A DNA stretch of 64,000 bases from Trogon surrucura (GCA_020746105.1 CM036617.1:204745971-204809970), one strand, 5' to 3'. Positions 24,501 through 39,500 are shown, numbered from the stretch's first letter. Program-made: numbers and translations. The notes: generated from the letters alone by a model not told the origin.

Positions 24501-27500
24501 AGAAGGTTCCAAGTTCATAACATAGATCTTAAACACAATTTCTTTTAAATTGCTTTATGCTAGAAGGATAGGGTATGTTTCTTAATAGTGGAAAAGCCTG
24601 GATATAGGAATGAATTTTAGTCTTGGATATCCAAAGGATGACTTTTTTGTTTTACTTAGAAGATAAATATCTAGTCTGTTTCATCTTTATCATAGCTATC
24701 CTGAAAAAAGAAAGCAATCTACAGTAGCAGTGGCTCTGCTCTGTTTTGTTTATTTAATTTTTCTATTTTCCGTGCTCAAACTGACATTTATTTCGAGCTG
24801 GCCCATCCTAAGGCATCTGTGATGGGACCAGGCTACTTGCAGAAGGGACCCTTGACCTTTAGAGCAGGGAAAAAGGTAGTAAAACATTTACAAAGGGAAC
24901 ACCCCAATGGGGAAGAACTGCATTTAATCACAGCACAGAAAAGCAAACTGCCATGAATAAAAGTAGGATGGAAGTTGTGAGAAGGCTTACAGCCATCAAA
25001 AGAGTGTGGATCTGGAGTATTCTTCCATAGGGAGCGATAGCAGAACATTTTTCATTTGCTTTAAGGTTTCTTATTTTCAAATGTAGTTTGATCCATCTAG
25101 GAGAGGGATTTTATGACTTCCTTGCCTCAGGAGCAAAGGGCTGGATTTGGCACCCAGCAAGACCCTTCCAGTTCTGCATGTCTTCATGGTAACATGCGAA
25201 CTGGCTGGCGTACGTGTGCAATAACTGCTTTGCCACAGAGACTGCAGTGCTCATGTTCAAACAGGTTCTTACGTAGCCCTAAAACCAATATCGTCCAGAA
25301 AATGGCACTTTCTGACCGCACTATTTGCTGTGAATGCTGTGCGAGGCAATGAGTGAGGAGAGGGGTGAGACTGACCCACAGAATCCTGAGTCACACGTGG
25401 CTGCTAAGCCCGCAGGAGCTCAGAAAGGTCAAAATGTGCCCCTGCAGCAGCACCCCTCCACGGGCTGCCCTTCGCACACCCCTGGGATGGGTGCTGGTCC
25501 CCAGAGGACGCTTGGCCATAGGGTCAGCCCCAATTCTGCAGAGGACGATGAGCTATCACAGCCCGCACACTCAGTTGTTCTCAGGACAGCCAGACTGCAG
25601 CATTTAATCAATTACCAAAGCAACTCTCTATATTACATTGCATTGCCTTAATTCTGCCTTTGGGTAAAGTCTTATTTCACATACTGTTGACTGCAGTAAA
25701 ATTTGAACCATGTACCTGAAGACTGCAATTTGCCCCATTTGTTTAAAGGAGAACTTTAGGGTAGGATTTTGAGAGTGAAAAAATGCTGCCGTCTGCCAGT
25801 TACTCTTCGAGCCAGATGTTTGACCATACTGTAGTTGAAGTCTTGCTAATAGGGAAATCAAGTCCTGGGAAACAGACTGTGTCTATAGAATTACATCTGT
25901 ATAAAATACTTTATGATCCCTTAATCATTTATGGCTAATTCTTTCTGGATGGCAACTGCTGAAGGGGGTGGTGAAAGAGCAAGTGGAAGCAAGAAGGGAG
26001 ACCAGTCCTATCTCATTCCACATTTCAGAGAAAACAGATCCAATATCCACTGCTTTGCCAAATAGCCAGTTTAATTTTCATAGACCATAGGCCTGTACCA
26101 GATGTGAATATTGGCTGTGGGCCAGCTTTAAGCAGCAAGAGTGAAACACAGCCACCTCTCCCTTTTCCAGTGTCTTTTCATCAAAGCACATGAGGCTTCA
26201 ATTCAAAAAAAGACATTTATTAGCACATGTGAATTCTTCTTGAGGAGAACAACACTGCTGTCAACCTTGACTGCCTGCTTGAGTCAGGACATATGCTCGA
26301 CGCAATAGGTGCCCCTGATGCCCAGACAACGTGCTGCTGGCATTTGCCATATGTCATTGGCCGCAGGCCTGGTAGAGATCAATTTCTGTGTCTTGAAGAA
26401 GAAAAATCTTGGCAGTCAGCATACACCTGTCTCAAAGGGGGGAAAGAGTCTTTGTACAGGAGTTAGCGGGGCTCACTGAAATACCTTTAAACTAGATTTG
26501 AAAGGGAAAAGGGATAAAACCAGACTTGCTAGAGACAAGCCTGGGGGCAGCACGCCAATGTGTGAGGGATGGTGTGCTAGTGAGGTCCCTGAGTCTGTCA
26601 TCTCAATGGAGGAAGGGGATGGAGTAAAATGGCAAAGGTGCAAGGTTTATTGATGTCATAGAAACCACAGAAGCCCCTAGGAGTGGTCGTGTAGGAGTTA
26701 GGGCTGCTTCCTCCAGAAAGGTGGCAAGATCAATAGCCCAACTGAAGTACATCTGTGCCAATGCACGCAGCATGGGCAGCAAACAGCAGGACCTGGAAGC
26801 CATTGTATAGTGGGAAAATGATGACATAGTTGCAATCACAGACACGTGGTGGAATGACTCACGCAACTGAGTGCTGCGCTGGATGGCTGTAAACCCTTCA
26901 GAAGGAAAAGGCAAGGAAGAAGAGGTGGCTGGCTAACCCTGTATGTTAGGGGGTGTTTTGACTGCCTTGAGCTTGATGATGGTGACAACAGGGTTGAATG
27001 CTTATGGGCAAGAATCAGGGATAAGGCCAACAAGGCAGATATCATGGTGAGAGTCTGTTATAGACCGTCCAGCCAAGGCAAAGAGGCAGACAAAATGGCC
27101 TATAAGCAGCTGTGAGAAGTCTCACAGTCACTAGACCTTGTTCTCACGAGGGACTTCAGCTTACCAGATATCTGCTGAAAATACAATACAGCAGAGAGAA
27201 AACAGTCCAGGAGATTCCTGGGTTGTGTGGAAGAGAACTTCCTCACACAGCTGGTGAACGAGCCAACTAGGGAAGGTTCTCTGTTGTTTGTGAACAGAAA
27301 AGGATTTGTGGATGATGTGACGACTGGAGGCTGTGTGTAGCGATCACAAAATGGTAAGAGTTTTCAACTCTCAGAAATAAGGTGCGAGGGTCAACAGAAC
27401 TACCACCTTGAACTTTTGGCGGGCAAACTTTGGCCTGTTTAGCAGACTGGTTGACAGAATCCCTTGGGAGGCAGTTCTGAAGTGCAAAGGATTCCAGAAA

Positions 27501-30500
27501 GGCTGGACATGCTTCTTATCCCCTTCTATGACAAGGTGACTCTATTAGTGGATGAGGGAAAGGCTGTGGATGTTGACTTTAGAAAAGACTTTGACACTGT
27601 TTCCCACAGCATTCTCCTGGAGCAACTGGCTGCTCATGGGTTGGACGGGCATACCCTTCTCTGGGTGAAAAACTGGCTAGATGGTCAGGCCCAAAGAGTG
27701 TTGGTGAATGGAGTTAAACCCCGTTGGTCGAGTGCATCCTTCGAAAGTTTGCAACACCAAGTTGGGCAGAAGTGTTTATCTGCTTGAGGATAGGAAGGGC
27801 TCTACAGAGGGATATAAAGAGGCTGGATCGATCGATCGAGGCCAGTTGCATGAGGTTCAACAAGCCCAACTGCTGGGTCTTGCATTGGGATCACAGTAAC
27901 CCCAGGCAAAGCTACAGGCTTGGGGAAGAGTGGCTGAAAAGCTGCCCAGCAGAAAAGGATCTGGGGCTGTTGGTGGACAGTTGGCTGACCATGAGCCAGC
28001 AGTGATCAAGAAGGCCAACAGCACCCTGGCCTGTGTCAGAAATAGTGTGGCCAGCAGGAGTAGGGAAGGGATTGTCCCCCCGTACTCAGCACTGATGAGG
28101 CCACACCTCAAATCGTGTGTTCAGTTTTGGGCTTGTCATAACAAGAAAAACATTTAGGTGCTGGAGCGTGTCCAAAGAAAGGTAGAGAAGGGTCTAGAGC
28201 ACAAGTCTTGTGAGGAGAGGCTGAGGGACCTGGGGTTGTTTAGCCTGGAGAAAAGGAGGCTGAGGGGAGACCTTATTGCTCTCTATGACTACCTGAAAGG
28301 AGGTTGTAATGAGATGGAGGTTGGTCTCTTCTCCCAAGTAACAAGCGATAGGATGAGAGGAAATAGCCTCAGGTTGTGCCAGGTGAGGTTTAGATTGGAT
28401 ATTAGGAAAAATTTCTTCAGCTAAAGGGTTGTCAAGCTTTGGAACAGCCTGCCCTGGGAAGTGGTTGAGTCACCATCCCAGGGGTATTTAAAAGACATGT
28501 AAATGTGGTGCTTGGGACATGGTTTAGTGGTGGGCTTGGCAGTGTTAGGTTCATGGTTGCACTTCGAGATCTTAAAGGTCTTTTCCAACATAAACAATTC
28601 TACGGTTCTGTGGCTTGACGGGTCAAAGGCAGCAATCCCAGTCTGACACCATATGGGCGAGGTGCAGGTCACCAGATCAGGCAGCACTGTAAATCAACAG
28701 GTAGAGGTTGGACTCAGAGACTCCCTTGGAATTGTCCAGGCTTTGAAAAATAAAATAATAAAAGGTGTGTTCTTAACTCATATGCCTCGGGGGCATTAGC
28801 AAATTGCATTTCAAACAGTGCTGAAAGTGAGGTGAGGTACCAGGGGTGGAAGCTGAAAATGAATCCCTCCTGAGCTCAAGCAGTTAACTGCCTGAGTTCC
28901 CAAGTTCCTTTGTCTCTGGTGTTATTTTAGTGACAGCAAGCTCATGGCAGTTAATGCACTTTTTTTTGTAGTATAGACATCTCCTCAGTTATGATTCATG
29001 TCATTCTACTGCATAGGCTTATTGAAATTCCTCAACATGTCATTCACCCTCAAGGCTTCATCACATTGTGTGAGTTTGACTATAAAACTGCTGAAACAGA
29101 ATTAACTTGAAACTTGAATTTATTGTCATTTTTGTGCAGCTGAACTTTGTTCTGGTAGGCAAAACTCATGGTATCATTTGATATGGAGTGACCAGCATAA
29201 AGGTTTGGATTTACAAAAGTTTTGTTTAAATATTTGCCTTGATTTTTACTCCCCAGACTGTCTTGTTGAACACGTTTTTCCATTATCATTTGTTTTGTCA
29301 AACAGTGATTTGAAAGCATGCCTGGTTGTATAGAAAATCTCAGCAGCACCTTTCTGATGTGCTTTCTCTCCATTTTGTGACCCAGGGCTTGCTGTTGGTC
29401 TGGATCCACAAGGCTATGGGAACCCTGACTTCTGCTGGTTGTCCGTTCATGACACCCTTATCTGGAGTTTCGCTGGGCCCATTGTAATTGTTGTAGTTGT
29501 AAGTATGGTGGAGTTGGCACCCAGAGCCATCTTTTACTTACTGCTGCCTTTTCTTTTATGTTTTGTCAAGCAGTAGTCGTAATGCAAAGCATCTGTGTTC
29601 TTTACATTTGAAGGTGATGTGCTCAAGATTGTCTCTTTTGCTTAAACAGATAAGGCCTGAGATAAGCTCATGGCAATCAGGGGGCTGCTTGCCAGTTTGA
29701 ACATTGCTTGTGGAGCAATGACTGTACGACCACAAACCTATCTATTTTTTCCCATTTGCTTTGTTCCATGTTTGAAAGGTCGGTGAGCTTACTAAGTAAA
29801 TCAACAAAATGAGCTATTACAAGTCACTTCATCCAGAAGTCTTAAAGAAATATTAAATAGTTTGAATTTCAGGAATTTAAAAGAATGGACTGGTGTTTAA
29901 CTTCTCCCTTAAAGCTTCCCTCAGTAACAGAGCACCAGAAGATAACCATTCATGGTGTAACTCTGTCTTGAGTGCTCTTTTGGTATACCTCATACTCAAA
30001 AAGTCTGAAGTAGACCTGGAAGCAGCATAGATTTGGGTCATGAGTCATCAGAGCCATGGGACAACCCCCACTGGAGGACCAACTAATTGGACTAGGAGTC
30101 TTCAGCCTAGAGAAGAGAAAGCTGCAGAGAATGGGGGAGGGAGAAGCCTGTAATAGCATGAGGGTCTGTAGAAAACAACTGCGAAGCCAACCATTGGGTA
30201 TATTTTCCAATACAAGCAGTAGCAGGAGGTGGCAGATTCAGAACAAACAGGATGAGCTACATAGTTTCTCCACAGCGAGTTAAGTTAGAAACTCCCAGAA
30301 ACGGGACGGTGGCAGTGGTAACGCTCTGCCTCGTTTCAGAAAGTGAATGACCAGACACATTCTCAGCAATGAGATTTACTACGTGCGATTAAATACAAAC
30401 ACCCCACCCCACCTAGTACATCCCAGCTGTGGAAATTGGTGGAGGCTGGAGGAGTATTCACAGGAATTATCACTGTATGCTTGCTCTGTTACTGTATTCC

Positions 30501-33500
30501 TACATTCTGTTTTGGCCCAGCTGAAACAAGATGCTGGGCTGACTGGACTCTGGTCTGGGCAAAGACAACCATTCTCGAGTTTTTGCCTTTAATCCTCTTT
30601 GCACAGGGCTATCCTACTGAGTTTCATCCAAATCAAGTCCCAGGATGTTCTTAACTATATTGGCTGGGAAAGGAGATGAATCTTGGAACTTAGAGATGTG
30701 TAAATGGAAGGAAGAATATTCTTGGCAGCACAAACTATTTTAGGATAAAAATTGCATTTTCATTGAAAACCAAGCTCTCACAAATATACAGAAAGAATCG
30801 ATGCTGTTTTTTCAATTTCTCTTTCAGATAAACACTGTGATCTTTATACTAGCTATGAAAGCATCGTGCAGACGAAGGCAGCGTTCATTTGAAAAAACTG
30901 GAGTCGTGTAAGTTTGGGTTCAAAAATCTGTAGAAAAAGTATTGGAGTGGGAAATAAAAAAGATGTTTGAAGGAGACAGTCAGCATTGATAGAGGTGATT
31001 GGAGCTGCTTCACCAGCACCTACTCCTGAGGTTCCCTTGGAGGGAAGCTCCGCTGTGATGCTCTGCACCATCACCAAGTCTAGGCAGGAGAAGGGAGGGC
31101 AGAGGTAAAGGTCTGGTCTCCAGACAGTATCATTACGGTCCTTCCAGATTTTTCGACATACACTGTCACTTCACCTCTGGCCGTGGCATGTCAGCGTAAA
31201 TGTAGTTCTGGGTCTCTCCGTGCTCATCCGTGGCTGAGAAAGGTATCCCCTCACAAATGCCAGGGGTATTTTTATATATATGCCTGGTAGAGAGAGATCC
31301 GTTGAGGTTCTCATGCTGGGGGCCAGCCTCCCCCATCCCACTCCTGGTGGGATGAGCAGAAAGCCTCACAAGCTGCAGCCTGCTGCCTTCCCCAGCTGCT
31401 GTGGCAGCCTGTTCCCGTTAATGTCTGTTTTGCCCAAAGCTCAGAATCTACCTGTGAACTGCAACGTAATTAGCTAGTGGCAAGACAGCACCCCCCCCGC
31501 CTTTTTTTTTCCAAACAAGTAGCTGTATGAGATTTCAAAAGGCTTCTTCTAGCTATTTATTCAGCCCTAGGTGTTGGGTAATTTTTTTTAAGTTTCTTTT
31601 TCAAAATTTCTTATACAAATGGGAGCTCCCTACTTAATGGCAGCTATTTTACTCGTAATACAAAATTTTGCCACTAGAATTGCAACCGTTCTATTGAAAG
31701 TGTCTGAGGAAATAAGGTTTTTAAGCAAACATATACTGCCCTGAGTGCCCTTGATCTAAAACCGTGGGCTTGTAATGCCAAGAAGGAATGTGAGAGTGAA
31801 CTTGACAAAGAGGAATAAGATGGACGTGGCCGTTTACAGCCCAGACCTCTTCCTCAGAGTGAACAAGGCTGAGCAGCACGGGCTTGGCAAACAGCCTGGT
31901 TTGCTTGAAGAAAACCTGGGAAATGAATGTGAAAATAATCACTTTTTACCTGAAAGTTCAAAGTCATTCAGCAGTGCAGTGAGAGAGTTGGCAACTGGGA
32001 GCTGGCAAACGCTGCCCTACCTTTCCCAAAGGGCCTTTCCAGCTGCCGAATTGTTGGGGGACGTGGCACCACCCCTGCAGAGAAGTCGGGCTGTTCTCTT
32101 GTAACCTGTCGTGCCTCAAATGCCTGTCTGTGTTTGCTTGACAGCTCTGTGCTGCGAACGGCGTTCCTGCTCTTGCTGCTCATCAGTGCCACGTGGCTGC
32201 TGGGACTGATGGCGGTGAACAGCGATGTCATGACATTTCACTATCTCTTTGCCATTTTCAGCTGCCTGCAGGTAAGTGGGACGGTGCCTTGTCCGTGGCA
32301 GACCTTGGTGAGCACGCTGCTGCAACGCAGCCCTCCAAAAACCTGCTAAACATGAGCTAACTGAAGAAGAGCAGAGATGCCAAGTACAGTTTTTGCTCTC
32401 TTTTCGCAAAGAGAGGGCTCTTTTCACCAAACTCATAACTTTGAGTAGTTGCATCTCTCACTTTTAGTCATTCTGAAGTTAAGTGCTCTACTATTGTAAT
32501 CTGTGACAGGTAAATAACAGTAGGCAATTATACCTCTGTCTTTCTTGAGACAAAATCTTTTTTACTATCTTCTGTGTGCTCATTGTTAACAGTCATTCCA
32601 TTGCTACAGCAAACAAGATTGTTTTATTTCACCCAGAGTAGATTGCTCCAAGCTCACGGCTTTCACAAATTAAGTTGCTGTTTAAGGAAATGTGTCAAAT
32701 AATGATTTCCAAATACAGCTCATTGCATTAGAGTTTTACTGGGTTGTCTGTCCTAACGCACGCACTTGTTGATTAAAGATGCATAAAAATAGTTATTTCA
32801 TAGAATCACAGGGTGTTAGGAGTTGGAAGGGACCTCAAAAGGAGACCTGGCACAGAAGTAGTTGTGATGCTTCGTGTTGGTCACAATTACAGCCAAAGAG
32901 AAAAAGTCTGATGAGTCTCCTCTGGAGATGACTGTCCATGCCCTGGAAGCACAATAGATAGGCCAGCCTGGAGCCGCTGCAACTGATGTACTCTGAACTA
33001 CGTACACCTCCTCAGGCTGTAAAACCAGGCTTCCACAAGCCTAAAATAGAATTAAATTAAATATAAACCTGATAAGAGGGAGGAAAGTCAGCAGCTGGAA
33101 TTCTCCAGACTTGCCCAGTGGTATGTGACATTTCACGTCATTGGCTTCTTTGAACTCGTATTTTTAAAGATATATGTGAATTTTATAAATGAATAATCCC
33201 AAGGTGCTAATGCCAGCTGACATCACACTTGATTGAATGTTTAGAAAGTGAGCTTGAAGTTTAAAGTTACTCTAACTCAATTGCTTTGGCCAAAGTCATG
33301 AAGTGCAGGCTTGTGATGTTGGTACAGGTGCAACTTCATGAGTGATTGGCTTCTACATACCATATCTCCAACCAAAATTGATACCAATTTGGCAGCTGCT
33401 TGAATTCCCTCAGAACAAATGCATCTGAAGGTACACACGTGCGTGCCCCCTGCCCCCAGCGAAAGCTGTTCATGTGTGTTCCTGGCAGCCAACAACTGCC

Positions 33501-36500
33501 CAGCCCTGGGATTTTAGTGATTTTCCCGCCAGGAGGTGCTATCAAACCAAGCAATGTATGGGGCAAAAGTTGGGACTTCTCTGCCCCTCGTATCCCTTCA
33601 CATCTCACAAGGCTTTCTAAAGTTCTCTTAGCAACAGTATTAAGGACAGCTACCATAGAAATTCACCGTTTCGGAAGTTTTCACTAAAGGCTATGATATA
33701 TTTATTGTGCTGCTGCAGATTTTATCTCATCGTTGGTATAGAAGCTTTAAAGTTATAGGGCAGGTACAACCCTGAAACTCCCTCCAATGTCATCCAGTGG
33801 GACATCAAGGTCCCCACTGGCTATTTCGAGAAGACAGTTTCTGCCTAAATGATGAAGGAAGATGGCACCTACCACAAACTCCGCTCTGTAAGCCCTGGGG
33901 GAGCTTCGGTGTATTTTCCCAGACCTTTCATGTGCATTTGAACTTGGAAGCAAATTATGAAGAAGTCCTAGGAGATCAGTGAATGACATTTCAAAGACAG
34001 AAAACAGTGCTTTTGAAATCATGGACTATGAACTAGAATTCAGGGGTTATTTCAAAACAGCTGTTCTCTAACATCTATACTTGCAGTTTAGTAGTAATGA
34101 ATCATTTACATTCATTCTTCATCTCTCTAAAATGATCCAGGGGCTGTTCATTTTCTTCTTCCACTGCGTATTTAACAAAGAAGTCAGGAAGCACCTGAAG
34201 AACACTTTAACTGGGAAGAAACCTCTTCCAGATGATTCCACTGCAACAAGAGCTACATTATTAACTGTAAGGAAAAAAAAAAAAAAAAACCACTGGGAAA
34301 AAAACATCCTCTTACTGGTAGAAGTTATCTAAAATAAACTTATAGGTGGTTTATCCGGAATTAAGTGGATTGTCTGATTGCTTTCAGTGACTTGTACAAA
34401 GATTACTGAGGGCCTCTCAAAACTTTTGATTACTGTTTTAATTAAAACTTTTGAGAGGAAGAATTCTTTTCCTCAGCGTCAAGAAACGCTTTGTTCCTTC
34501 AAAACTTAATACATTGATGGGTAACAGCGGCTTTTGGTAGGATCATTCACTATTGCTTTGTGTCTTTTTTTTTCCCTTCAGCGATCCCTGAACTGTAACA
34601 ACACATATATAGAAGAGCCAAATATGTATCGCACCACTATTGGGGAATCCACTGTCTCCCTAGAAAGCACCGTCAGGTCAGCCAAGAGCCACAATAGCTA
34701 CCTTGCTTATATTCTCAGGTAATCAGGTGGCAGGTGCATGGCTTTCAGGTGCTTGCCTTTCTTTTTTCATTGCTCTTGTGAAAAACAGAAATGTTGTGGT
34801 TCCGATGCTACTTGGTTGACGTCTTTCCAGTTCTGGTTGATGTGACTGCCATTTTCTTTTGTGCATTTTCTTTTGCATGCTTCTTCAGTGGAGTGTTCCA
34901 ACAGCGCAGTGGTTAACATGGCTGTTATGTTAACTTTAGGGGCCGTGCTGCTTGCTGTTAAAATTCAGATACATCTCGAGGAGTGGAATTTAGCTTATTA
35001 ACTTCAGGCTTCTTCAGAGGGTGGTTCATGCGGCCAAAGGCAGACAGCTGCGTTAGGATAACCTCTGTCTTGCTGTGAAAGTGACCGCAGTGAGGGCCAA
35101 GCCCAGGCTGGCTAGCACCCACTGCAGTTGTCTGCATCTGACTGGAAGAATCTCCTCTGCATGTCTGCTTCGTTTTTAAGAACAATGAAGTTGTCCTTTG
35201 GCTCCAAGACAATTGTCCTCTTTTTTTGCTCCCAAAGGGACGAGGCTGCTCATAAGCTCAGTGGATCCTCAAGTCAAGCAAGGGCTGGTCAGACTGAAGC
35301 AGATTCCTCCATTTTTCATAGGAATCCATCAAAATCCAATGGTAAGAGTTATTTCTAAATGCTTTGACATGGTTGTGCACCTTCTCACTCCCAGCACTTT
35401 TTTCAAAGTCTTCTGTAAAAGGGAAAATAGTCTCACTTGGTGTGTCTCGTTCTTGTTGTGCTCTTGGCATAGTGAGCTACACGATGGCTGCCTTACTAGG
35501 GAATCCTAGAATGGAAATATCATGTATCTGCTTCTTGTGATGGTTCAGTTTTAGTCTTGACAGCTGTGACAGCTGTTGACAGTTTCTGGCGTCCCCTTTC
35601 TTTCTCACAAATTATGTGCTGTTGCTCTTGATTTTTAATTGGAGATCTTTCAACGCTGGAGACCTTGAGGCAATATCCTCCTTTGCTGCTACGCATTTTG
35701 TACAAGAAATTGAGAAGTGTCTCTTGTCTGATTTCCTTTCATTCGCATCTTGACATTAAAGTTTATTACCATGTAGCAGCATTTAAGTTTTTTAAGTGCA
35801 TTTGCAGGTTCTTGATATTTCTAGGTACCTTGGTTAGCCTGTGTGTTGTGTTGATTGAGGATCCTACGGAGTTACTTCTTGGCATTTCGAATAGGGAAAA
35901 AAGTGTCTGTTCTGTACCTCCCATGCACATAAAAAGTCCTGGCCACTATCTGAGCTGAGCAGTTGTACTTCCCATAATTACTTAGATGGATGCCACAGTC
36001 CTTGTGAATTAATGCTGTGTACACTTACAGAGATGTAAGAGCTCATCCCTGGTACGGCCTAAGCCCAAACAAGTTTTCTTTCTCCTTGTGCATTTGTCAG
36101 ATAGATTTGTTCAACTCCTGCCCATGGTCTCATTGCTGTGTTTCCCCTTTCCTTATTTGTAGAGCATGATTCAGACTCCGACAGCGAACTTTCCCTTGAT
36201 GAACACAGCAGCTCTTATGCCTCTTCCCACTCATCAGACAGTGAGGAAGACGGGCTTGAGACGGAGAAGAAATGGAACACGTCTTCTTCCAAAAATAATG
36301 AACGTGGCCCTCTCCACAGCACACCCAAAGGTACTCCTGCTGTGAGGGAAGAGCAATGGGTTTATTCCCTATAAAGCTATAAAATAGCTTTAGAGTAGAT
36401 GGGACAGATTTGCCAGACTAACATACAGCTGAGACGGCGTTCCGATCGCTGTGCCTTGCTTCTACAGAGAACCTTGTTGTCTCCAGCTTAGAGACCTTTC

Positions 36501-39500
36501 TTCCTTCCAAAGGCTTGTTCACAGGGGTGACTGAGCACAGGTAAAAGGATGCTTAAGGAAATCTGCAGCTTAAGGTGCTGAAGCAAGGAGCAGCCTTTGC
36601 AGGCAGATCCCCACAGCACTTGGAAATGGTGCTGCCCAGCCAGCAAAGTCTCATATGAAGGAAGAAGAAGAGGACAAAAAAGCTGATTGTTTTGAGGGCG
36701 GGGGAAGAAACACCTGACTTATGGGCGATACAGGCATGTGGATTAAGGGATGAAGGTGACCCTGAAAAGTTGGAGATCATTAGCCATTAATGTCAGTACT
36801 GTGTGGCAGGGTGCAGGCATTTCCAGGCATAACTTATCTTGTCCTAAAGATAAGCCGTTTGAGTGACTAACATCCAGGCTGTGTGCTGGTCCTCTGCACA
36901 GGCACAGCACAAGGTGTTCTGGGGGCCCTCACCCTTCAGAAACCACCCTCCCCAAGGAGCTGGTGGGATTGCCATCCCTGGAGAGCTGAGAGGTCATGCT
37001 TATCCATAATGGAGCCAGCGACCTTGTTCTGGGAAGGGTTTGGGCACCCTGCCGCCCTACCACGTGTGTTTTGTGGGTGTCGCTGCACTCCAAGGGCTGT
37101 GCAGTCCAGCAAGGATAGTGTGAAGGATTGCTCTGGTTCGACACTCGTCCCCAGCCACAGAGAGCAGGACTGGCTGGGCAGCAGCTGAGAAAATGTATCA
37201 AAAGTAGTTTTCGAGCGAGTGTTTTTTTGCGTTGCAGTTGATAACCTTCCCAATCATGTGAAACCCTATTGGCCCACAGAGTGCGTAACGGCCAGCGATG
37301 GCGAGGACCCCGGTGGGAAACAGAAACTCAAAGTTGAAACCAAGGTCAACGTAGAGCTTCACAGGGAAAACCAGATGAACCACAGCAACGAAGCGCCACA
37401 GGACAAGGAGAACGAAGGGCAGCAGAAGGAGAACAGACCTCTGTCCCACCAGAATAACCAGCAGCCGGAGCAGAGGAAAGGTAGTGCAGCCAACCTAGCC
37501 TCACAGCTGGACTGGGAGACTAGGGGGTTAGAGAGCATTAATTAATTCATATGGTAGCTGTATCAAGTTAACACACTTTCCAAATGGCTCCAGCTTGGGT
37601 TACCAGATATGCAATGGGAAGCTAGTAGGTAGTTGCTGAAGACTAATCTTTGGATTTTGAAATAAAATTACAAACCAGAAGACTGATTAAGAAATGCAAA
37701 ATCTCACTTCTCAGATGTGTAAGGTTTGATAAAGGAAATTACTGATGTGTTTCAAAATCTTCATTATTCCCTCTTTTCTGTAACAGGCATCTTAAAAAAT
37801 AAAGTCACATACCCTCCCCCGCTGGTGGATAAGAATGTGAAGAATCGACTGCGGGAAAAGCTGTCGGATTACAATCAGACCTCAATCTCATCCAGGACTG
37901 CTTCCCTGGGGACAAATGATGGGGTCCGCTCTCCCTCAGACTCGGGGGTGACAGTGAAAAATGTTCGGAGGGAGCAGTCTCGAGACCAGCTCAATGGCAT
38001 GGCCATGAACGTCCACGTGGGAACAGGACATGCTGACACCTCAGACTCAGAGTAAGTGCCACATTGGGGTGCCTTGACAGACCTCCCATGGCTCTGGTCT
38101 CTTCCTCCACTTTCTAGCCCCAAATCCCACACGAGCAAGGATTTCACCTGGTGACTGGACCAGTGCTTCACCACTGGCTGCCCTGAAGGCTTGTCCGTAC
38201 CGTGTTGCCAAGCCATGGCGTTTCACTGATGAAAAGGCCAAACTAGGTATCACCGGCAAGGTGCCATGACAGACACCTGTCACTGGTCGCCCTGGCAGGC
38301 TCTGAATTGGCAACCTGATGTATTACTGTCATGCTGTGAGCTACAGCAACCTAGCTCTGCCTCGTCACCTTGCTGCAGGACCTGCTGCTTGCTGCTCTTG
38401 GCATGGTGCCCCTGGTCACAGTGAACTGGACTCCCTCATCCACACAAATTATCTATCCCTTCCCTGCCTAGTGAGCTGCCAAGATCATCGCCTTCCCCAG
38501 TCGTTCTTGGCTACACACATCACCAGAACAAGGATGATCTTTTTCCACTTCCTCACACTTCCAGGCATATGGGATGGCTTAGCAATGCCCACCTGTAGTC
38601 CTGAGAACCATGCATGCCCTCAGGGGTGCTCTGCTTGGGGCTGCCTCCTGCTCCTGCTTCTGTGCCCCCAACCCCTCACCTTCACCCCTGCTGGACCACA
38701 GGAGCATTTGGTTTCTCATCCATTTTTCACCTGCCCTCCCCTTTCGCAGCAGGGAGAGTGTTTGGGCCCATTAGGGACCTGTTGAAAATGGGGTGCAGTG
38801 AATGTGGCCAGTACCAGGCACTGAGGGAGGAGAAGTACAGCGTAAATGTGGAGCAGCATTTCTTGATGCATGTCTACTAAGACCAGTAAGCATTGTTGTG
38901 GGTGTCTCTCAGCCAGCATGGAGGAGAACAGATTGGGGCAAGACCCCAGTGAAGAGGACCCCTGAGGAAGCACAGTGTTTTGGTGGGGAAGGGCGTTGTG
39001 CTGGGAGGGGAACATTCAGCAGGTGTCCTGCTGGGCAGAGGGAAACCATTGCTGAGGCAGGAGATGCAAAGGCCACAGAGAAGGTGCCATGTCAAGCTAC
39101 TGACCCTAAATTAACAGGTGTGTGATTCCTACCCACTGCATGGCGATCGGTGTGTGTATTTGCTGTTGTAAGCTAAATCCAATGTTATCAAAAGGCTGAG
39201 CAAGTTCTCAGCCAAAGGATATTCTCAGAAACCTCGTTACTTATCATGATTCTTGCATTTAAAATGAGGACAATAGATGTGTAACGTCTGCGCAAATATT
39301 TTACGCGTGTAGTCTTATTTTTTGTTAACACAAATAGTCTCATTCTTTCTCCAGAGTGAGAGAAAATTTCTTACCAGTCTTTAAATCTGACCTTGTCCCA
39401 CCATGTTGCCCATGTTGTCTGGGTGCACAGACCATTCCCAGCTCACTATAAAGCGCATCTTCGGGTTGCTGGGAACTGGCCAATGAGCTATATCCTGGTT

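Larger units (their letters stand above)
22606..29385 (+). other. CELSR1 intron with CR1 insertion and 29-bp tandem repeat
   Basis: This is the largest intron in the window, about 6.8 kb. It contains a 29-bp tandem repeat (23762-23840), a 2.2-kb rearranged CR1 LINE in sense orientation (26440-28612), and a possible further CR1-like scrap at 28660-28745. The remainder is AT-rich unique DNA with no recognisable exon. Confidence 0.85.

Noticed and set aside
26440-28612. Reverse-transcriptase segments as part of an endogenous retrovirus
   Set aside because: The motifs and the ATTCTATG-like 3' tail are those of CR1 LINEs. No LTR, gag, protease or env-like sequence was seen.
38318-38785. 155-codon open frame in the last CELSR1 intron
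   Set aside because: Pro/Cys-rich chance frame without motif or splice support. An overlapping frame on the same strand is equally open.
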